From: Tetragonia tetragonoides
Lineage: Eukaryota > Streptophyta > Magnoliopsida > Caryophyllales > Aizoaceae
DNA length: 64,000 bases
Assembly (NCBI GenBank): GCA_038025085.1
Contig: CM076147.1
Coordinates: 32,214,766-32,278,765, forward strand
Reading direction: 5' to 3'
The notes beneath the pieces are model-generated. The model had not been told where the DNA came from. It did not search any database and saw only the letters and a list, made by a program, of their open reading frames with translations. Shown one piece after another: positions 46,950 to 60,265 of the stretch. Within the stretch, counting starts at the first letter, position 1, and each line of letters begins with the position of its first letter. The position numbers and the translations under genes were made by a program.

Positions 46950-48960
46950 TGAATGTATAATTTTTTTTAGGATAATAAATATAATACTTATGTTACATAT
47001 TTTTTATTAAAATAAAATAAAATTATTTTTAATTTCTTTTTAAGCACCCATGCATTTATGGCTATTTATTACCTATTATGCTTGGTGAGAACTCAACTTT
47101 ACATATATACTAGATTTCGTGCCCGTGCGATGCACGGGTTCTTGTTTACCATCCTCCGTTATTAGAATCAATAATAGAATAAAAAAAATTATTATATTAA
47201 TATATAAAGTTGAATAATAGGAGTAGCAAGGAACAATAAGAATTTTTTATCAACCAAAAAAATACATTTAACAAAGAAATTCATTTTTAGTGAATATAAA
47301 ATCAAACTATTTTTAAATTCTTTTTAATCACCCATGCATTTATGATTATTTATTACCTATTCAATGCTACCTTGTTGAGAACTCAATTATACATATATAC
47401 TAGATTTCATGCCTGTGCAATGCACGGGTTCTTGTTTATTATCCTCCGTTATTAGAATCAATATAATAAAAAAAAAATTTAATCACATCAACATATAAAG
47501 TTAAATCATTTTTTTTTTAATTTCTTTTTAATCACCCATGCATCTATGACTATTTATTACGTATTCAATGCCACCTTGGTGAGAACTCAATTATACATAT
47601 GTATATTGATACTAAATTTCGTGCCCGTGCGATACACGGGTTCTTGTTCATCATCCTCTATTATTAGAATTAATATAATAAAAAAGAATTAATCACATCA
47701 ATATATAAAGTTGAATAATAGGAGTAGCAAGGAACAATAATAATAATTTTCGTACTTTAAACATAGAAATTACATTTTTAATGAATAAATAATATACCTT
47801 TTTTAGGATAATAAATATAATACTTATGTTACTTTTTTATTAAAATAAAATAAAAGTATTTTTGATTTCTTTTTAATCACCCATGCATTTATGATTATTT
47901 ATTATTTATTCAATGCCACCTTGGTGAGAACTCAATTATACATATATACTAGATTTCGTGCCCTTGTGATGCACAGGTTCTTGTTTATCATCCTCCATTA
48001 TTATAATCAATATAATAATTTTTTTTAATTATATCGATATATAAAGTTGAAAAATAGGAGTAGCAATGAACAATAATAATTTTTTATCAACCAAAAATAC
48101 ACATTTAACAAAGAAATTTTATTTTTAGTGAATGTATAATATTTTTTTAAGATAATAAATACAATACTTATGTTACTTATTTTTATTAAAATAAAATCAA
48201 ACTATTTTTAATTCTCTTTAATCACCCATACATTTATTACTATTTATTACCTATTGAATGTCATCTTGGTAAGAACTCAATTATACATATATATATACTA
48301 GATTTCGTGCCCGTGCGATGCACGGGTTCTTGTTCATCATCCTCTGTTATTAGAATCAATATAATAAAAAAAATTCAATCACATCAATATATAAAGTTGA
48401 ATAATAGGATTAGCAAGGAACAATAATAATCCTTTTCACACATTCAACAAAGAAATTACATTTTTAATGAATAAATAATGTACCTTTTTTAGGATAATAA
48501 ATATAATACTTATGTTACCTTTTTTTATTAAAATAAAATAAAAGTATTTTTGATTTCTTTTTAATCACCCATGCATTTATGACTATTTATTATTTATTCA
48601 ATGCCACCTTGGTGAGAACTCAATTATACATATATATACTAGATTTCGTGCCCGTGTGATGCACGGGTTTTTTTTTCATCATCATATGTTATTAGAATCA
48701 ATATAATAAAAATTTTTAATCACATCAATATATAAAAGTTGAATAATAGGAGTAGCAAGGAACAATAATAATTTTTTTCACACATTTAACAAAGAAATTA
48801 CATTTTTAGTAAATAAATAATATACTTTTTTAGGATAATAAATATAATAGTTATGTTACTTTTTTAACTAAAATAAAATAAAAGTATTTTTTATTCCTAT
48901 TTAATCACCCATGCATTTATGACTATTTATTATTTATTCAATGCCACCTTGGTGAGAACT

Positions 48961-48962
<2 letters not shown>

Positions 48963-49048
<86 letters not shown>
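48963..49048. repeat. (AT)n microsatellite at a unit junction
   Basis: 86 bp of AT between the GAGAACTCAA end of one array unit and the CTAG of the next. Confidence 0.97.
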
Positions 49049-49050
<2 letters not shown>

Positions 49051-49216
49051 ACTAGATTTCGTGCTCACGGGCTCTTGTTCATCATCCTCTATTATTAGAA
49101 TCAATATAATATTTTTTTTAATCACATCAATATATAAAGGTGAATAATAAGAGTAGCAAGGAACAATAATATTCTTTTTCACACATTTAACAAAGAAATT
49201 ACATTTTTAGTGAATA

Positions 49217-49376
49217 TAGTGGGTTGGCAACCCACCTCCCATTTGTTTCCACCTCTCTCCTCTATTTTCAATTTCTCTCTCCTCTATTTCCAAGAAATGG
49301 CATTGAAGGTAAGATAGATAGATATAAAGGGAATATGGGTTACCCACCCACTGGATCAACCAAACATTTTCCATAA
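49217..49376. mobile_element. Small insertion in an array unit (MITE candidate)
   Basis: About 160 bp not found in sister units splits TTTTTAGTGAATA from AATAATATACC. It begins TAGTGGGTTGGCAACCCACC, and a related inverted motif GGGTTACCCACCCACTG lies near 49347-49363. The exact ends and target duplication are uncertain. Confidence 0.45.
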
Positions 49377-49850
49377 ATAATATACCCTAGATTATATAAT
49401 ACTTATGTTAATTGTTTATTAAAATAAAATAAAAGTATTTTTGATTTCGTTTTAATCACTCATGCATTTATGACTATTTATTATTTATTCAATGCTACCT
49501 TGGTCAGAACTCAATTATATATATATATATTGACTAGATCTCGTGCCATCATCAAGCATACTCCGTTTTGAGAAGAAATATTTTTTTAAACATATCAATA
49601 TGTAAAAATGAATAATAGGAGTAGCAAAGAACAATAATAATATTTTTATCAACAAAAAAAAATTCACATTTAACAAAGAAATTATATTTTTAGTAAATGT
49701 ATAATATAATATATTTTTTTTGGATAATCAATATAAAACATATGTTACTTATTTCTTATTAAAATAAAATAAAACTATTTTTAATTTATTTTTAATCAAC
49801 CATGCATTTATGGCTATTTATTACCTATTCAATGCTTGGTGAGAACTCAA

Positions 49851-50022
<172 letters not shown>

Positions 50023-51117
50023 ATAGATGATTAGCCTTTATTAGTATGACAAATACAATCATTAGCAAATTATAATACAATATAACTCTAATTACACAAC
50101 CTTGAAAATTATAATTCTTACTTCCTTGAATAGGGATTGAAATGTACTTAAAAATGAGATATATATGTCCTATATTTGATCCAATGAAATTCGTAGAAGC
50201 TTTTAGCTTCTTCATTTTTTTTTAGGAAATTTTGGATAGAAAATAAGCGAACTTTTAAGTGTTAATTTTGTACTCAATAAAGATTAATAATCAAGCAAGA
50301 CCGGAATTATTATTGAAGTGTTTTATGTAAACCTCTTACAAGCATGTGCTATTTGCGTGGTGAGTAGTGACTTTAAGTGGGGCAGCATATAAGAGGATCA
50401 TAGTTGTGTGTAAGGGACAGTAGACCGTCAACTATGTTGTTTACCACTTGGACTAACACTAATGTATATAAATTTATTTTTATGCATTATAAGAATTTGA
50501 ATAGTTTTAATTTATTATGTTTATTTGTTAGATACTAAAGTTCTATCAGTTAAATGGTTAACAACAATTAATATCCAAAATAGATTTTGTACAAGCTGAC
50601 ACTACTTGACCATGGAGAAGTTTATCCATATTTAAAAAAATGAGATTTGTATTAGGGATAATACTTCGACAGCAATTCCTATGTCGCCAAACCATATTAA
50701 CGTTCAACGTAAATGTGCAGTTAACGTATAACTAATTCAGAAGTTTAGTTATTGTCTTTATCGATTAAGGAACTTATTAAAAATAAAGTAATATATTAAC
50801 GGGACACATAATAACTTAATAGAAAACATAATATAGTAAAGTAGTATTTAGTTATTTACGTTTAGTAATAAAAATTACGAGATAGATAATTTCGATATTA
50901 TTATGCATATATATTTTTTAATTGTCGAACTAAATTTAGTCTAGTCTTATTATGAATGACAATGGTATGAAATTATATATTTTCAAAAATTGACATGCAC
51001 CTTATATACAGACATTTTTTTCAAACAATGTATCTAATAAATAGTAGTAATTTTGTCCTGAAATATTTTTAAAAAAATACTATTAATTTTTATCTACTTA
51101 TAAAATTATTTTACGAG

Positions 51118-51145
51118 CTCGTGCGAAGCACGGGGATGAAAACTA
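51118..51145 (+). other. Helitron-like 3' terminus
   Basis: A hairpin CTCGTGCGAAGCACGGGG followed by ATGAAAA and CTAG|T on the plus strand. Sequence just after it (TATATATAAAGTTGAATC) begins a repeat-rich segment that ends at a second such terminus at 55518. Confidence 0.5.
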
Positions 51146-51169
51146 GTATATATAAAGTTGAATCAGTTA

Positions 51170-51345
51170 CGTGTGGGCACGCCGCGTGGGACGCCACACA
51201 AGCATTTATATTTGCACGAGGACGACACGTGGGATGCCACGCAAGCGTTTATATTTGCCCGAGTACGACACGTGAGATGCCACGGAAGCGCCCAAATTCG
51301 TCTGGTGATGATACGTATGCCGCCACCTAAGCCACTCATCAAGTG
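51170..51345 (+). repeat. 43 bp minisatellite, four units
   Basis: Units start near 51170, 51213, 51256 and 51299 with core GACGACACGTGGGATGCCAC followed by GCAAGCGTTTATATTTG. Copies diverge toward the right. Related single or double units occur at 30940-31030, 51537-51720, 51860-51960, 52940-53035 and 53200-53290. Short frames here are artefacts. Confidence 0.75.
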
Positions 51346-51536
51346 GGTCAATCATTAATGTATGATCATAAATACAACATAATATAATTATTATAATATT
51401 ATTCAAATTATAAAATAAAATAATTTTTGTTATGCAAATTTGAAAATTATAATTCTTACTCCATTGGAACAGGTTTAGAAAATACTTCGAAATGAGATAT
51501 ATATATATGTACTATGTCCTATAAAGTTGGGTTCTT

Positions 51537-54500
51537 TTTGTGTGAGGATGACAGGTGGGACACCACATGGGAAGGATATGTTCGTGTGAAGATAAAACAT
51601 AGGTGCCACATCGGTATACGTATAAAAGTGAGTCCAATTCGTGTGGGCATGATACATAGGACGCCTCATAAGAGGTGTAAATTTGTGTGACGATGACACC
51701 TAAATGTCACGTAAGCAAAACTTGCCACATAGCTTAACAACTCTTCATCCAAGTGTCACTCATTAATGCCTCATCATAAGTCGAAAAATTATAAATATTA
51801 CTTCAATGGATTGGAATTGAAAAAACCTTCAAAATGAGATATATATGTCCTATAAAAGTTGGGTCATTTCCATGCGGTAATGACATGTAGGTAGCCACAT
51901 AAGAGGAAATGTTCGTGTAAAGATGACACGTAGATGTCACATGTACACAACTTGACCACATAGCTTAACAGATCAATCCAAGTGTCAGAAATTTATTATT
52001 ACTCGAATTTATTATTTGATTTATGTGCATATTATTTCAAACTACAAAATAACTTATCTTTAGTTACATAAATTTTAATATTATAAATCTAGTTAATTAG
52101 ATGGGTTTTGAAAAGGTTTGGTATAAACTAATTGGATAAGACACTTAAGATATCTATATTTGTATTATATTAGTTGTAAATCACACTTGAATTTTAGTAA
52201 CGAAAACATATTCTAAACATTTAAATTTAATTTGTAATAAATATTTTATATTTATAAGAAAAACAAAATCATTTTTCATATACAGATGCCAAATGAACGG
52301 ACATTTTGTGTGGGGGATGAAACATGAACGTCAACTCATCATCTATTCCAGTACTTTCTTAGCAAATTAATTGAGACTTTAATATAGCACTTTAGACATA
52401 CTTATGTAATATAAATTCAACACAAACGAAGAGTAAGATTCAAGTAACACTCCTTATAAGTTATGTTGAAATTTATGAACGTTGAACTACCTAGCACATT
52501 TGAGAAATAAATATTTGGGATCAAATTGTTGATTATAACATTAGAAAGTGGAAATTTTTTGCTCACCAATAATTGATTATATTCAATTACCAAAAATTCA
52601 ATTGCACTAAGAGACTGATTTTTAACTAGAGAGAGATTAATTATCTTTATTTTTTTTACCTTTGGGAATTTTGAAGTAGGCTCAAATTATGTTCATAAAT
52701 CAATGAATTTTTACATTCATTCTATTTTAGATGTAGATCAATTTAAAAAAATATTTAGAACTAAATTATGAGGGAGACATGAAATTATACTATTATTTTT
52801 AATAATTAGCATGAATTCAATGGATAAAGGTTTTGCTAACATAAAATTAAATGTATTTCACAAATATATTTATAATTTCATACCATAAATTTTTAATGTC
52901 TTTATTAAATATATTAGTAAAATGTTTCTCTTTTTCTTTTCGTGTGTGCACGACATGCAAGATGCCACATAGAGGCCCAAAATCGTGTGACGATGACGCA
53001 GAAGTCGCCATATTAGCAAAGCTTGTCACATAGCCTAACAACTCATCATCCAAGTGTTTCCCCTTAATTAGCATATTTTTATATTAAAAAATAAAATAAT
53101 TTAATTATGTAATTCAAAAAAGTCATAAATCTTATTTCAATGTATTGGATTTGAAAAGGACTTTAAATGGATATATACGTGACCTATACAAGTTGGGTCC
53201 TTACCATGCAGTGATAACATGTAAATCCCACATAAGAGGAAATGTTTGTGTAAAGATGACACGTTGACGTCACATGTGCAACTTTGTCACATATCTTAAC
53301 AAATCATGATCCAAGTGCCAAATGATCAATATCACTCGACTTTATTATATAATTTATTTGCTTATTATTTCAAACTACAAAATAACATATTTTAAGTTAT
53401 GTAACTCTAAAAAATAAAAATCTTACTTCATTAAATTATATTTTCTTATTCTTTTGTGAAGTTTGAAGTATCCTCAAATTATTTTCATAAATTAATCTTT
53501 TTTTACATTCATTTTATTTTAGAGGTAGATCAATTTAAAAGGGCATTTCATACAAAAATATTAAAATAGTCAAATATAGAATTAGTTAAGCGGAATACGA
53601 CAGGCATCAGGTATCACCTAGGAAGTTATCTCCATTCCCGAGAGATATTTACGAGTCAGTGCTTCAACGAGTATATATATAAAGTTGTATCATGATAGCT
53701 GATTCATCGCACGTGTCATGCCATGTCACCATACCAATCATCATCATCTTCATGAATCCCCATGTCACCCAAACAATAAATGATGATACACAAACCATAT
53801 TATATAATTAATTTCGATAAATAAACATTATGAGTTTCATAGATATGGTACATGAACTTAAAATAAGTTATGCTAAATACTAGGTTCAACGAATCTAATT
53901 TATAAGAGAAAATAGTAATAACAAATATAACCCATGTTTTGGTAGCTTATATGTCTGGAATTTTTAAGTGATTCATCTCCATGAAGATGGAAAAATATAT
54001 TAGATTAGTCGAATAGTTAAGTAAGGTATTTGTAAAAATAACTATTTTCTTAGTAATGTTTTTAATTAGAAAAATAAAAAATTAATTTATCCACATGGAT
54101 CCAAACAACTGCTGCATACTAAATAACATTTAACAAAATTGTAAGTGATTCTCCATGAAGATGGAGAAATATAGTAGATTAGTAGATAACTCAAGTAAGA
54201 TAGTTGTAAACATAACTATTTTTTTTACCAATTTCTTTTACTAAGTAAAATAGAAAATTAGTTTTGCCAGGTGGATCCAAAAAACTGCTGCATAATACAT
54301 GATATTTAACAAAAATAAATTTACAAGAAAAAAATTATTAATAATTTTAATACAATGTAGACCAAAGAAGGAAAAGTAGTCACAAGTAAAAAATGCATAG
54401 ACTTTAAAACTAACACATAAATTCAGATATTAAGCATCTAAATCATCAAAGTGATTTCATACCCCAACATATTACCTTAATAGCATTGAAAATATATTAT

Positions 54501-55489
54501 CTAATGATAAATAACAAGCCAAAGTGGATCATGCACGTTACTGCATTGACACGTGTATGGCTTGTCACGTCACTATGCCCAGTCATCACCATATTGAAAA
54601 GTCAATTTTATGTCCCTAATTAATGAAATACATGCATGAACCATGTAATCTAATAAAAAGAGGATATATGTACATAAATTTCATAAATACGGTACATAAA
54701 CTTAACAAAAACTATACTAAAGACTAGGCATAATGAATTTAATAAGGGAGAATAGTCCACAAGTAATAATTATTTTAAAATAAATTATAAAACTTATGAA
54801 TCAGATATTTCTATACATACATCTCAAACTTTTAAGTGATTTTAAACCTCAGCTTTATAGTAGAAAGCCAATGTTGGAAAATTACAGGATTAAACAGCAT
54901 GGAGATGGATAAATATAGTATTGGTAGAATGTGTGAATGAGATAGATGTAAAGATAATTAATATCTTCAATATTTTTTTTAAACATTAATTGGTATCTCC
55001 ACATGGATCCAAACAACGGTTGCATAACAAATGAGATGACATGACACAAAATAAATTTAACATAAAATATGATGTAAACCTACTGTAGTTAAAAGGAAAA
55101 CAAAATACGATGTAAACCAAATATGGATAAGAACCATTTGTACAAAGTTATGGATATTCGTAAACACATGAAGGTATAAATATATCAATTTATACAGTAT
55201 GTTTAGATGGTAGTTGTGAATCTGGCACTTAACTATTAATTTTTTTTGAATAAAATATATGAAATTCATTTATGTGTTTGGATCAAGCAACTATGTCATG
55301 TCAAATAAGCAAATTTACATTACACATGCCCAAATAAACGAAGAGAAAAAAGAAACATCACACACATCACAACTTTGATTTTGTGTAACTCTGTATTACT
55401 TGTTATTTACCTAATTGATAAACTATTCTCTAATTAAAAGTTTAATTATAGCATTGAAAAATTCACATATTCCAATGATAATCTACAAA
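51537..55489. other. Gene-free, AT-rich Helitron-like derived DNA
   Basis: Further diverged 43 bp-type units lie near 51537-51720, 51860, 52940 and 53200. Repeated headings TATATATAAAGTTG..TC occur at 51149 and 53672. Direct repeats such as CCATGAAGATGGA.AAATAT (53980, 54155, 54900) and CCACATGGATCCAAACAAC (54093, 55000) are visible. No protein-coding gene is supported. Confidence 0.5.
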
Positions 55490-55518
55490 CCCGTGCATTG
55501 CATGAGGCACACATCTAG
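55490..55518 (+). other. Helitron-like 3' terminus
   Basis: Hairpin CCCGTGCATTGCATGAGG followed by CACACAT and CTAG|TT. It may be the 3' end of the segment that begins after 51145. Confidence 0.5.
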
Positions 55519-55725
55519 TTGTTAATATTTCTTGACTCATTTAATATGAAGTGAGATTGATCGAGTATATTCATGAGTGCACATGATCGATCATTTGCAG
55601 CCCTTTTGGGCAGAGCATTAGCACATGATTAGAGGGATTTTTTTCTCAGTCTTACTAAAAGATAACGACCTAATGATGATATCGTGATCAACAAAAGGCT
55701 AGACACTCTAATTTGCGTACTCCTA

Positions 55726-56889
55726 CATATGGTAATACAAAAATACATAATTATAGGATATTATTCTAGAATATAGTAGATATTAAATCATATTACAATA
55801 TTCTAATATATATCTAGAATATTCCTAAGCAATATCATTTCCTAACATATTCTCCAATATGCCCCTGCAATCACAGCGGTCGATCATCGAACGATGTGAT
55901 TGACCATAAACGAGATATTTGCCTACCACGTCTCCATAATCATATTAAACACTTGAACATTGTAATGGCCTTCAAATGCTTCGAGCATGTAATTTGACTC
56001 CAAAAAGATAATTCACCCAATGATTAGAATTTGGAGAGAACAAAGACAACGGAATGGGGAGAGAGATGAACCTATAATGACTCAATGAGTTATAAATGGA
56101 GAGGAACCCATATCATTGTGTTAAAAGAAAAAATGATTATAGATGTGTAGCAATTGAAGGGGAGGCACGACTCGGATTTGATTAGATTAGCAACTATTGA
56201 ATTCTCAACTCCCAATAGATAAGAAGTGGGAGGCACAACTCAATAAATGTTAATCATATGAAGAACCGAGCCCTCAACTCCCAAAGTAAATGGGCTAGAG
56301 AAATTTGGAGGAAAATTGAAACATGAAAATTTGTGGGAAGAGTAAGAAAATAGTGAGGCTCATAGTAACAGAAAGAAATCATAAGGACCAAAGAATTTTG
56401 GGACTGATAATGAAGGCAAAATTAGGCTTAGTGGGATGGATCTCATATATTATTGGAGACTATATGCTTGGTATGCTCATTGTGTGCATGAAGATGATAA
56501 TGAAAATTACAAGAAGAAAATGGTGTGGGTAACGATATATGAGAAAAATTGGAGATTGGAAATGTATTGAAATAAAATTTAGTGGTCCGCCGGATGTTTT
56601 AAGGCTGACATCCGGCGGCGTAGCGGAAGCTAGACTTTTTAGGCTACCAGGATAGTAGATGCTCTGATACCATGTAAATAATATGAATGCCACACAATTG
56701 CTTCATTATATTATTGATCTAAAGGACTATATATATATAGGGGTAAAAGCCTCCTATATATGGTAATACAAAGATACGTGATCATAGGATATTATTCTAG
56801 AATATAGTAGATATTAAATCATATCACAATCTTCTAATATATATATCTAGAATATTTCTAAGCAATATCATTTCCTAACATATTCTTCA
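55726..56889 (-). mobile_element. Small non-coding LTR retrotransposon (TRIM/LARD-like)
   Basis: A complete 217 bp LTR at 56673-56889 (TGTAAATAATATG to TATTCTTCA) is followed on the minus strand by TGGTATCAGAGC (56672-56661), the initiator-tRNA-Met primer site. The second LTR, 55726-55856, matches its inner part (GGATATTATTCTAGAATATA) but lacks about 85 bp at its outer end. A purine tract (GCAGGGGCATAT) borders it at 55857. The ~800 bp interior encodes nothing recognisable, so it would depend on other elements. The outer deletion removed one target site. Confidence 0.8.
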
Positions 56890-59640
56890 ATATCAACAAG
56901 AAGAAACAAAAGAGGCTACATGTACTTGGACAAGCACACAAGTAATAAGGCCTTGTCATCTTTAATGGAATAGTGCGGGATAGTGAGAAATGGAACAAAA
57001 TAAAAATAAAACGGCGCGAATTTTGAACACAAATGTGAGACAAAATGAAGTATGAAATGCGGAATAAATCGAAACGGAACGACACAAAATAAAACAAAAC
57101 AGAACGTAGCATGAAGTCGACGAAAAGAACAATGCTTACTTTTCCTTTTCATATGTAATTAACGTATTGGAGGAGTGGAAGACTTGAAGACCAATAAGAT
57201 TGCACGTTAAAAGCCAAGGTTGAAGAATATTGGACAAATGTTAAGCTATATTCCCTTCACACAGCCTCTCATATGGTTTCTTCCTCCTATGAACATAATC
57301 TAACCACGCCTGCCTACCACCACGTCTCTTAGTCTTACAGATGTTGGAAAGAGATTAACTGCCCAAATTCTACATATACTCAACCATTCATCATTCATGC
57401 AGAGTAACCATCAAAGGTTTTTATCAAATTATTTATATGGAGTACTGCTTTTAAATAATAATCTATCATTTTCTCATGTGTCTTAATCAATTTTCTCCTA
57501 CAGAAAATTTCCTATGAGATGGTTCTTTACTTCAATGACACATAAGCATGCTATGTAAGCATGAATACACTAACTATATGACACATAAGCATTAATATAA
57601 TTAATTTAAAACCAAATATATCCAAGTCATATTAAATGTGAAAGTATTAATTAAGTGTTAAGGTTGTTCAATTGACAAAATTAGTTACATCGGTTCAATG
57701 CATATGGCTGAAGCTAAGGAAATTCATGGACAAATCCATGGCATATTAAAGCGCATCCAGCGTATTTACACCAAAAAAAAAAAAGGCACATGCAGACCTA
57801 TGAAGCAGTTCATGAACAACTATTCATTTTTTTTGTGATAATTAGGCATTCTTCTATTAGTTAAAGTATTAATTAGTTGTGTATAGTCTTTTGGATTGGA
57901 TATTGGACACTAGATATTGGAATAATTTGCAACAAAAAAAATAATAAACAAGTTTGTCTATACCAACTAGGTTTAAACTATCCATTAGGCGGTGGTGGAC
58001 TTTAGACTGGATATTGAAAGCTATAAAATAGAGTAAATTGCAACAAAAAAAAAAATTGATTATACAAACTAGCTTTATAATTTATATCGTGATTAAGAAT
58101 GAATGAGATATTGTAAATTTTAGTATTATGCTGTACAATAGATGCAATGTTGTAGGTTTGTACCAATTAAGAAAGAGGTTCATAGAAGAAGATTTGTGTA
58201 TCAAGATATAACATATGCGTAAAGTCTGTTGAAATTTTGTACAAATAAAACTGATTTATTCAATTCAATATTCACACACAAACCATGCATCGCACGGGAA
58301 TGTGCGCGTGCTAAATTGATACATTAGCAAATATTAGTACTTTTGTTTTTATATGCAATGCCTATATTAGTACTTTTGTTTTTAATTGTTTTATAAGGAG
58401 TCAACATATATTTTAGGTGCATGTATCTTCAATTGATACAATTTAATTCTTAACTTAATGTCATACTTTTCAATAAAATATCATTTCACTTATGTCTATT
58501 AGGAAACGCCCGAATGTATCTAAATAAATTATTGCATTAATAAATCAATAATATAATTTTTTTTTTAATGGAACCAAATATATTTATATAAAATTGTGCA
58601 TCCCACGGGGCATGCTATAGGATACCAAGAAAGTTGATAGCAAGGTGTGACATAGGTGAAAAAATTCTTGCAAGTTTGTACCAATGACAATTTATTAGTT
58701 GTTATAAACACACGAACCGTTCGTCGCACGGGAATGTAACTAGTTAACTATGTAGAAAAATAATAGAATGGATTGTAGTCAATGGCATAGAAGTATGTTA
58801 CTCTATTACTATTTGATTATGTCCGGAAAAATACAACTTTTTAAATTATATTAGAAAATCTAGTCATTATCCAAATTGTTTTACTTGTAAGCTATAGAAT
58901 GAATTCTAGTCAATCATATAGTAATATCATTCACTTTTTACTTGTAAGAATGGAGTATAAAATAAATTAGTGAACTCTTACAAGTATGTTGAGAGTATTA
59001 TTCACATGTGAGTGTCTCACATCAAAAGAATGAAAGAGAGAAAACTAGCATATAAATTGGTGGATTAGTCCACCTATTATCAATTGGTTTTGGGATGAAC
59101 TCCCACTAAGCTTCTATGCAGATCTAAAATCTTTCGATCACAAATTCTCATTTGCTTGACTCTTTCATTATCGAACGAGTGTTGATTGAACTCATTAGCA
59201 CACTAGATTGTTAGTAGTAACTAAAACCCATAATAGTAAGTTAGTAACGAATCGGTCCGAGTATATATGTTCACGAGCAACTCGCATGTACACTGACCCA
59301 TCCAGAGCCCTAACTGGTCAACAAATATTTGGTATTAACATGTATATTTCCGAAAGAAAACGTAACAATTTAAAATGTGAAAATCTCTTCATTACCCAAA
59401 TTTCTTTACACGTAACACTTTATCACTAGTTAAAAAAAGTTTGATGACACATTCTCTTGTTGAACTTAATCTCATGAAATTAAATTTGGTTGTTCACAAG
59501 TAAACTCTAAAGCTAACATTAGACCAAACAAACAAACTCTTATCTAAAGCTAACACTTTTGTTTTGACATTTTTCTCAATCACACATCATAACCCCTCCG
59601 GGTAATTAATGTGATTGTTCTAATGAAACATGAAATGATA
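56890..59640. other. Gene-free region with repeat fragments
   Basis: 57860-58080 holds two diverged copies of a block with GGATATTG.A..CTA.ATA and TTGCAACAAAAAAAA. Helitron-like hairpins lie near 58283-58300 and at 58717-58743 (CCGTTCGTCGCACGG, then CTAG). No coding gene is supported. Confidence 0.5.
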
Positions 59641-59769
59641 AATTGCACAGACTTCAGCGTCAATGGTTATTTTAAATACTATCCTGAACTAAACCAAACT
59701 CAAATGGAATAATGAATATGAAAAGAAGGATCTCTAACTTCTTTTGATTAAATTTAGGTCGATTCCCTT

Positions 59770-60010
59770 CGATTTCTTGCTGAAAACAGTTTAGTTTAAT
59801 AAATTTCAATCTAATTCTGTATAAAGGAGTTCATTTCAGAAAAATCCAATTTAGTTTAGTTTGGTAAAACAATGTACAAGTACAATTTTACTCTTTTTTT
59901 AATGTAGATTTCGTAAATTAAGTTCAATTCAGAAAAATTCAATTCAATTCAAATCGGTAAATTTCAGTTCAAGTTAGTTTTGTGCATATAAGTTCAGTAA
60001 AAGGAAGACG
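59770..60010. repeat. AATTCAGTTCA-type short repeat upstream of gene C
   Basis: Imperfect copies of AGTTCAATTCAGAAAAATTC and AGTTTAGTTTGGTAAA end about 255 bp before the start of gene C. Same family as 12849-13041. Confidence 0.55.
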
Positions 60011-60210
60011 AAGAGATGGACCATGGCACCTATCAGCAATATAATCTAATTGGATTGGATTGTAAGTGTCCACTTTCTCGTACCACAAAGATTTCCTCGA
60101 TTTATTCCCTCAAATAATCAGAAATGATATCAACAATCTGATTGGATTTTATTTCTCTCTAAAAAAGAACATTTATTTATGATTTTGGTTAGTTATTTCT
60201 TTCGCCCCCC

Positions 60211-60220
60211 TATTAAATAG
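60211..60220 (+). promoter_or_regulatory. Possible TATA box of gene C
   Basis: TATTAAATAG about 55 bp before the ATG at 60266. Position and composition only. Confidence 0.5.
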
Positions 60221-60265
60221 CCACGAGGTATCCCCTCATCAAATCATACTTTGGGGCTAAAAAAA

